Shown here piece after piece: positions 62,318-64,000 of a stretch of DNA of 64,000 nt. Position 1 is the stretch's first letter. Every line of letters starts with the position of its first letter. This DNA is from Methylobacterium sp. Leaf465 (GTDB lineage Bacteria > Pseudomonadota > Alphaproteobacteria > Rhizobiales > Beijerinckiaceae). Position numbers and translations under genes: made by a program. The notes under the pieces are model-generated. The model made no database searches. It was given only the letters and a program-made list of their open reading frames with translations, and was not told the origin of the DNA. The DNA lies in the NCBI RefSeq assembly GCF_001424705.1, contig NZ_LMRA01000044.1, positions 1,189-65,188 on the forward strand. The letters are read 5' to 3'.

Positions 62318-64000
62318 TCAGGCCGCCATCGTCCGCGTCTCGCTGCAAGGCCAGGCTGCCTGTGCGGCCAGACGCAGGCGCAAGGCGCTGCCGATCCGGC
62401 AGCGCGCAGCCTCGACGATCGGACCGTCGAACGCCACCGGACGGCAGCGACCGAACAGCGGACTGGCGGTCCCGTCGACGTCCCTCCACCAGCCCTGCCT
62501 GGTGTCGCTGCCGAACCAGGCGCGCGCGCCGCTCTCGAAGTACGATTCGGCCGGCAGGCCTTCCGCCAACAGGATGTCGTGCCGGTCGAGCTCCACATGC
62601 CAGTAGGTCACCCGGTCCACAGCCTCCCGGCAGATCGCGATACCATCGATGAGGTTCATGATCGGCACCAGCACGCCGCCCGCGTTCGCCGCATCGGCGC
62701 CGATCAGCACCGGGTGTCCGGGCGACAGGCGCAGGTCTCGGGCCGGGACGGCCTGACCGCAGGCATCCGTGCCGAACGCTCCGGCCAGGATGCGTACGGG
62801 CCATTGCGTCGCAGGCACGGGATACGTGTCGGGCAGGACGTCTCGTCGGCCGATCCAGCGGATCGAACGGCGGCCGCCCGTGGCAGTCACCGCCACATCG
62901 GTCAGGCGCAGATCCTCGATCGACACCTCGCCGACGACGCCGTCCCGGACAACCGCGAGGCGCGTTCCGGTGGTGAAGCAGACGGGATCGACGAAAAAGA
63001 TGTTATCGATGTTCGTCAGCGTATCGACGGCGCCGGTGGTCTTGTCGGTGACGATGGCACTTGTGGCGCTGGTCCGGTCGATCGTGAAGTTCGCGCTGGA
63101 GCCCGTGATCACGAAGGCGTTGTTGCCGCCGCCGCCGTCGATCACGTTGCTGTTGTTGTTGCCATAGATGACGTCGTCTCCGGCACCGGTGACGGCCTTG
63201 TCGATCCGCGTGCCGAACGAAATGCTGATGTTGTTGGTGACGGCACTGTTGGCACTGGCAGTGCTGAAGGTGCCGGGATTGAGGTTGATCCGAGTGTCCG
63301 TGCTGAAGACGGAGACATCGAGGGTGTTATTGGTGCCACGGTTGTACAAGTTGACGAAGGGGGTACTGTTCTTGGTAAAATCAAAATAGTCCCGCGAAGC
63401 GCCAGTGATGTTCGTATTGAAGCCGTAGGTCTGTCCACCGGCGAAGGTGCTGGTCTTCGACTCACCGTAGTAGCGCTGGCTGGCCAGAACATCGATCGCC
63501 ATCGGCGTCTGGGCCCACCCGCCTTGCCAATCTGCGTTGACGGGAGCTTGCGACGCGAAGGTAGCGTTCGGATCACCCGTTCCGATGTAGGACATCAAGG
63601 TCCACAGATTCTGGTCGTATGGTCCCCGCTGCCCTTCGAAGGTGCCGCCATTGTAGTATCCGCCATGGCCCAGACCGAGGACGTGACCGATCTCGTGGGC
63701 GGTGTCGCTCATGATCTTGGAGCGACCGAGCTCGAAGCTGCCCCATATGTTGTCCGGCGCCTCGAGGGCGATGCTCGCTTGGCCGCCCCGAGCGAGAGGC
63801 GACGTCTGCGAAGGAATATCCCCGCTGCCGATCGGCGTCTTACCGTTGTTTGGTATGAAAGTCGCTGCGCCGCCCTCTCCAAATGTCGTAAACAGGAGAT
63901 TCGCGGACTTGGCATCAGGGACATATTCGAACTTGATATCCGCAATATCAGACCAGAGCGACAGGGCGGCCGTATAGGCAGGCTGCGCAGCGACCGGCAG
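62318..64000 (-). CDS. Serralysin-like M10 metalloprotease with RTX motif and Hint domain (5' end outside window)
   Basis: The frame is open to the right edge, so the N-terminus is missing; 560 residues are visible. The zinc site HEIGHVLGLGH follows from about 63695 and the Met-turn is WTLMSYIGTG, which marks the serralysin branch of metzincins. The earlier part (LSLWSDIADIKFEYVPDA, NLLFTTFGEGG) is the M10 pro-catalytic region. After it come GAGDDVIYGNNNSNVIDGGG, an RTX-like calcium-binding repeat, and then a Hint domain starting CFTTGTRLAVVRDG with LRLSPGHPVLIGADAANAG. RTX repeats point to type I secretion; a Hint domain could self-process. The coding DNA near 63200-63950 is visibly less GC-rich than its neighbours. 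Confidence 0.87.
   Translation of the reverse strand: MPVAAQPAYTAALSLWSDIADIKFEYVPDAKSANLLFTTFGEGGAATFIPNNGKTPIGSGDIPSQTSPLARGGQASIALEAPDNIWGSFELGRSKIMSDTAHEIGHVLGLGHGGYYNGGTFEGQRGPYDQNLWTLMSYIGTGDPNATFASQAPVNADWQGGWAQTPMAIDVLASQRYYGESKTSTFAGGQTYGFNTNITGASRDYFDFTKNSTPFVNLYNRGTNNTLDVSVFSTDTRINLNPGTFSTASANSAVTNNISISFGTRIDKAVTGAGDDVIYGNNNSNVIDGGGGNNAFVITGSSANFTIDRTSATSAIVTDKTTGAVDTLTNIDNIFFVDPVCFTTGTRLAVVRDGVVGEVSIEDLRLTDVAVTATGGRRSIRWIGRRDVLPDTYPVPATQWPVRILAGAFGTDACGQAVPARDLRLSPGHPVLIGADAANAGGVLVPIMNLIDGIAICREAVDRVTYWHVELDRHDILLAEGLPAESYFESGARAWFGSDTRQGWWRDVDGTASPLFGRCRPVAFDGPIVEAARCRIGSALRLRLAAQAAWPCSETRTMAA

Overview
The window looks like chromosomal DNA of a GC-rich alphaproteobacterium, most likely Methylobacteriaceae. 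Indicators are a class I lysyl-tRNA synthetase, a transaldolase/glucose-6-phosphate isomerase fusion, an alphaproteobacterial purN-purM-AI-2E-hdaA-ppk-ppx neighbourhood, NasS/NasT control of nitrate assimilation, and two copies of an alpha-r8 (mmgR/suhB-type) small RNA. I saw no rRNA, tRNA, CRISPR, prophage or transposase. The genus is an inference from gene content, not from a search.

Layout. 1-2780: tail of a polysaccharide export protein and two orphan periplasmic binding proteins (ABC and TRAP type). 2795-7420: two outward-facing copies of the same small RNA enclose a class II photolyase, a ClC transporter, a DUF1328 membrane peptide and an SDR oxidoreductase. 7541-16334: lysK, an MFS transporter, a glutathione transferase, a family 3 solute-binding protein, a membrane glycosyltransferase, a DHDPS-family aldolase and an SCO protein. 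16455-30397: nitrate assimilation on the minus strand. The order is nasT-nasS, then nrtA-nrtB-nrtD, an FAD oxidoreductase, nirA, an iron-sulfur/flavin reductase, nasA and cysG. Nitrate would be imported by NrtABD, reduced by NasA and then NirA, with siroheme for NirA made by CysG.

The leader before nrtA is the best regulatory find. It has a sigma-54 -24/-12 element whose predicted start falls at the first of two hairpins. Both hairpins carry six-base loops with A at position 1 and G at position 4, as expected for ANTAR targets. They are followed by a terminator whose 3' arm can also pair with the 3' arm of hairpin 2. NasS (a cytoplasmic NrtA-like sensor) and NasT (an ANTAR protein) are encoded just upstream.

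30663-38574: a proline/alanine-rich membrane protein, a GH15 glucoamylase/trehalase-type enzyme, transketolase and the Tal-Pgi fusion, which could link glycan breakdown to the pentose phosphate pathway. 38704-41800: a PAS-LuxR regulator divergent from a Tat-exported acetamidase/formamidase with its own candidate sigma-54 promoter. 41820-42558: a methyltransferase gene broken by frameshifts. 42856-52166: a small secreted protein, ppx, ppk, hdaA, an AI-2E family permease, purM, purN and pyrB. 52240-59890: a CHASE3 hybrid histidine kinase, a voltage-sensor K+ channel with a zinc ribbon, a pentapeptide-repeat membrane protein, an EEP-family protein, DUF1345 and DCC proteins. 59994-64000: eno, a small conserved protein, queF, and a serralysin-like metalloprotease with a Hint domain that runs off the right edge.
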